From positions 1-6,606 of the forward strand of contig JAOUOM010000113.1 in assembly GCA_029880385.1 (NCBI GenBank): a stretch of 6,606 bases of DNA, in the 5' to 3' direction. A program made the position numbers and the translations under genes. Source of the DNA: Cyclobacteriaceae bacterium. GTDB taxonomy: Bacteria; Bacteroidota; Bacteroidia; Cytophagales; Cyclobacteriaceae. Position 1 is the first letter of the stretch; each line of letters begins with the position of its first letter. The notes under the pieces are model-generated. The model was given only the letters and a program-made list of their open reading frames with translations, ran no database searches and was not told the origin of the DNA. Positions 4,563 to 6,606 of this stretch are shown one piece after another.

Positions 4563-6606
4563 ATGTATAGACTTAGTCAAGTAGCGCGAAAACTGAACGT
4601 TGGGAGTACTTCCATTATCGATTTCCTTACAGCTAAAGGATTCGAAGTGGACACTAGCCCTAATTCAAAAATTACTGAAGAGCAGTTTGCCCTGCTTTCC
4701 AAAGAGTTTGCTTCGTCTGCCATGGACAAAGAAGAAGCATCCGGCCTTACCATAGGCGGGAAAGTAGCGGACAATACCATTATCAAGGCAAATCAGGTTT
4801 TGGAGGATGACGATAAAGGATCGGATGACGAGCAAATCCTCATCAAGGACAATGCAGCACCTCCCGTGCACGAGACTAAAAAAGAAGTACCCGTTGCTGA
4901 TGCGGCCGAATTAATAGCCCGTCCAAAACTGGAAGGCCCCAAAGTATTGGGCAAAATCGACCTGGATGCCCCGCGTAAGCCAAAAGTTCAGTCACCTGCT
5001 CCGGCAGAACCCGAACCAATACCTGAACCGGTCCGGGAGGCAGAACCAATACCTGAACCGGTAATGGAAAAACAAAAAGAGGAGCCTGTACCGGTGCCCG
5101 AAGCCAGGGAAGAAAAGAAAGAAAGTCAGCCCAAACCGGAGAAAATCAAAGAGCCAGCTCCTGAACTTCCTGCACCTGAAAAAGTAGAAGCGAAAGAAGC
5201 TGAAAAGCCGGAAGTGGTTGAAGCCGCTCCACAGGAAACGAAAGAAAAGCCAAAAGCCGAAATCAGGCGAGCAGAAGCTGAAAAACCGGTTGAAGACAAA
5301 CCAAAGTCCGAGCTCATTGAAGCAAAGGCCGAATCCCTCAAAGGATTGACGGTGCTGGGAAAAATTGAACTTCCTACCGAAAGGAAAAAAGAAAAGCCGG
5401 TGGCTTCTTCTGACGAAAGGAAGGATCGGAAAAAAAGGCCAAGAAAACGAATTCCAAATTCACCGGCTTCTTCCACACCTCCAGCAGCAGGGCAAGGCAA
5501 GTCTCCTTTAACGGGACAAAAAGGACCTAAAAGAACAGATGTACGACCTGCCCGGGGAGGAAGGGATACCCGTAAGACAGAAGACCTTACGGACAAGGAA
5601 ATCCAGGATAAGATCAAGGCAACACTGGCAAAACTGAGTGGAGGCGGTGGAAAAGCAGCCACTCAAAACCGTTCAAAATACAGACGAGATAAGCGTTTTG
5701 CCAAAGCAGAACAGGAAGAAGAAAAATTCCTGAAAGAACAGGATGACTTGAAAAAACTACGGGTAACCGAGTTTATTTCGGCCAATGACCTGGCTTCACT
5801 TCTTGATATTTCTGTGAATGAAGTGATATCAAAATGCCTTGCATTGGGCATGTTTGTGTCAATCAACCAACGGCTGGATGCAGAGTCCATTACAATCATC
5901 GCAGATGAATTTGGCTATGATGTGGAATTTACCACTGCCGATGATGAAACGGAAGTAGAGGAAGCAGACGATAATGCGGAAGACCTGAAGCCCAGGGCCC
6001 CGATTGTTACCATTATGGGTCACGTAGACCATGGCAAGACCTCGCTGCTCGATTATATCAGGCACTCCAAAGTAACCGAAGGGGAAGCCGGAGGAATTAC
6101 CCAGCACATCGGAGCCTATGATGTAATGACCAAAGACAATAAGCGTATTGCATTTTTGGATACCCCTGGCCATGAGGCTTTTACAGCCATGCGTGCGCGC
6201 GGAGCCAAAATCACCGATGTGATCATTATTGTGGTAGCGGCTGATGATGCTGTAATGCCCCAAACCAAAGAGGCCATTAATCATGCCCAGGTGGCAGGCG
6301 TTCCCATTGTGATCGCGATCAATAAAGTGGATAAGCCCAATGCCAATCCGGAAAAAATAAAAGAAGAGCTTTCCCAGATCAATATCCTGGTGGAAGATTG
6401 GGGTGGAAAGTACCAGTGTCAGCATATTTCGGCTAAAACAGGAGAGGGTGTTGACGAACTTCTGGAAAAAGTATTGCTCGAGGCAGAACTACTCGACTTG
6501 CATGCCAATCCGGATAAGCCGGCTATCGGCTCGGTTATCGAAGCATCCCTTGATAAAGGTCGGGGCTACGTGACTACATTGATGGTACAGTCCGGAACAT
6601 TGCGAA
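4563..6606 (+). CDS. infB: Translation initiation factor IF2, C-terminally cut by window edge
   Basis: IF2 is the GTPase that brings fMet-tRNA to the 30S subunit and promotes subunit joining. The window holds 681 codons, with no stop before the edge. Residues 1-50 ([22 protein letters not shown]) form a first IF2-N-type helical module. Residues about 60-390 are a long disordered linker rich in E, K, P and A, turning strongly basic ([10 protein letters not shown]) toward its end. A second IF2-N module covers about 399-455. The GTPase domain shows every signature: G1 GHVDHGKT (486-493), switch I Thr in GGITQHIG (T513), G3 DTPGHE with catalytic H537 (533-538), G4 NKVD (587-590) and G5 SAK (623-625). 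Domain II begins at about 652 ([19 protein letters not shown]). Domains III and IV are missing only because the window ends. The start is 26 nt after the nusA stop, with no separate promoter or terminator visible, so it is cotranscribed. The linker holds internal repeats listed separately. Confidence 0.97.
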   Translation, partial: MYRLSQVARKLNVGSTSIIDFLTAKGFEVDTSPNSKITEEQFALLSKEFASSAMDKEEASGLTIGGKVADNTIIKANQVLEDDDKGSDDEQILIKDNAAPPVHETKKEVPVADAAELIARPKLEGPKVLGKIDLDAPRKPKVQSPAPAEPEPIPEPVREAEPIPEPVMEKQKEEPVPVPEAREEKKESQPKPEKIKEPAPELPAPEKVEAKEAEKPEVVEAAPQETKEKPKAEIRRAEAEKPVEDKPKSELIEAKAESLKGLTVLGKIELPTERKKEKPVASSDERKDRKKRPRKRIPNSPASSTPPAAGQGKSPLTGQKGPKRTDVRPARGGRDTRKTEDLTDKEIQDKIKATLAKLSGGGGKAATQNRSKYRRDKRFAKAEQEEEKFLKEQDDLKKLRVTEFISANDLASLLDISVNEVISKCLALGMFVSINQRLDAESITIIADEFGYDVEFTTADDETEVEEADDNAEDLKPRAPIVTIMGHVDHGKTSLLDYIRHSKVTEGEAGGITQHIGAYDVMTKDNKRIAFLDTPGHEAFTAMRARGAKITDVIIIVVAADDAVMPQTKEAINHAQVAGVPIVIAINKVDKPNANPEKIKEELSQINILVEDWGGKYQCQHISAKTGEGVDELLEKVLLEAELLDLHANPDKPAIGSVIEASLDKGRGYVTTLMVQSGTLR
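5013..5062 (+). repeat. infB: 20-nt direct repeat in the infB linker
   Basis: GAACCAATACCTGAACCGGT occurs at 5013-5032 and again, identically, at 5043-5062. The 30-nt period is a multiple of three, so it encodes EPIPEPV twice with a 10-residue repeat unit and keeps the frame. It lies in the disordered E/P-rich linker of IF2, where length variation by slippage or unequal recombination is expected. Confidence 0.9.

Noticed and set aside
5126..5662. Open frame of 178 codons on the minus strand, rich in S, F, G and A
   Set aside because: It is the antisense image of the E/K/P-rich IF2 linker, which produces low-complexity S/F-rich translation on the other strand.
5859..6425. Open frame of 188 codons on the minus strand within infB
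   Set aside because: It is antisense to the conserved IF2 GTPase domain, whose G1-G5 motifs are all intact on the plus strand.

Overview
The window looks like a chromosomal segment from a member of the Bacteroidota, most likely Cytophagales-like. Four things support this: a type IX secretion (T9SS) sorting domain on a secreted protein, a near-perfect Bacteroidota promoter (TTG-N19-TAGCTTTG), the absence of Shine-Dalgarno sequences before the genes, and the family-level look of RimP, NusA and IF2. The lineage call rests on recalled family resemblance, not on a database search.

Layout. At the left edge (1-153, minus strand) is the N-terminal membrane anchor of what is probably a sensor histidine kinase, cut by the window. 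Diverging from it (332-1141, plus strand) is a small secreted protein with a signal peptide, a short coiled coil and a C-terminal T9SS sorting domain. It converges on cysS (1194-2675, minus strand), a complete cysteinyl-tRNA synthetase, and the two share a strong hairpin terminator lying almost exactly midway between their stop codons. From the 161-bp region upstream of cysS, the rimP-nusA-infB operon diverges on the plus strand: ribosome maturation factor RimP, transcription factor NusA (4-nt ATGA overlap with rimP) and, 26 nt further on, translation initiation factor IF2. infB runs off the right edge in the beta-barrel domain after the GTPase domain.

The rimP-nusA-infB cluster is a classic conserved bacterial operon that joins 30S ribosome maturation, transcription elongation/termination control and translation initiation. 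The most interesting local structure is its leader. Between a well-matched promoter and rimP lies a terminator-like GC hairpin followed by a T-rich stretch. That hairpin sits inside a 16-codon ORF whose stop codon falls 1 nt before a possible GTG start of rimP. This arrangement could serve attenuation or translational coupling, but that is inference.

I see no mobile element, CRISPR array, tRNA, rRNA or sign of recent gene transfer. Apart from the secreted T9SS protein, the content is housekeeping, and no convincing undescribed system is present.
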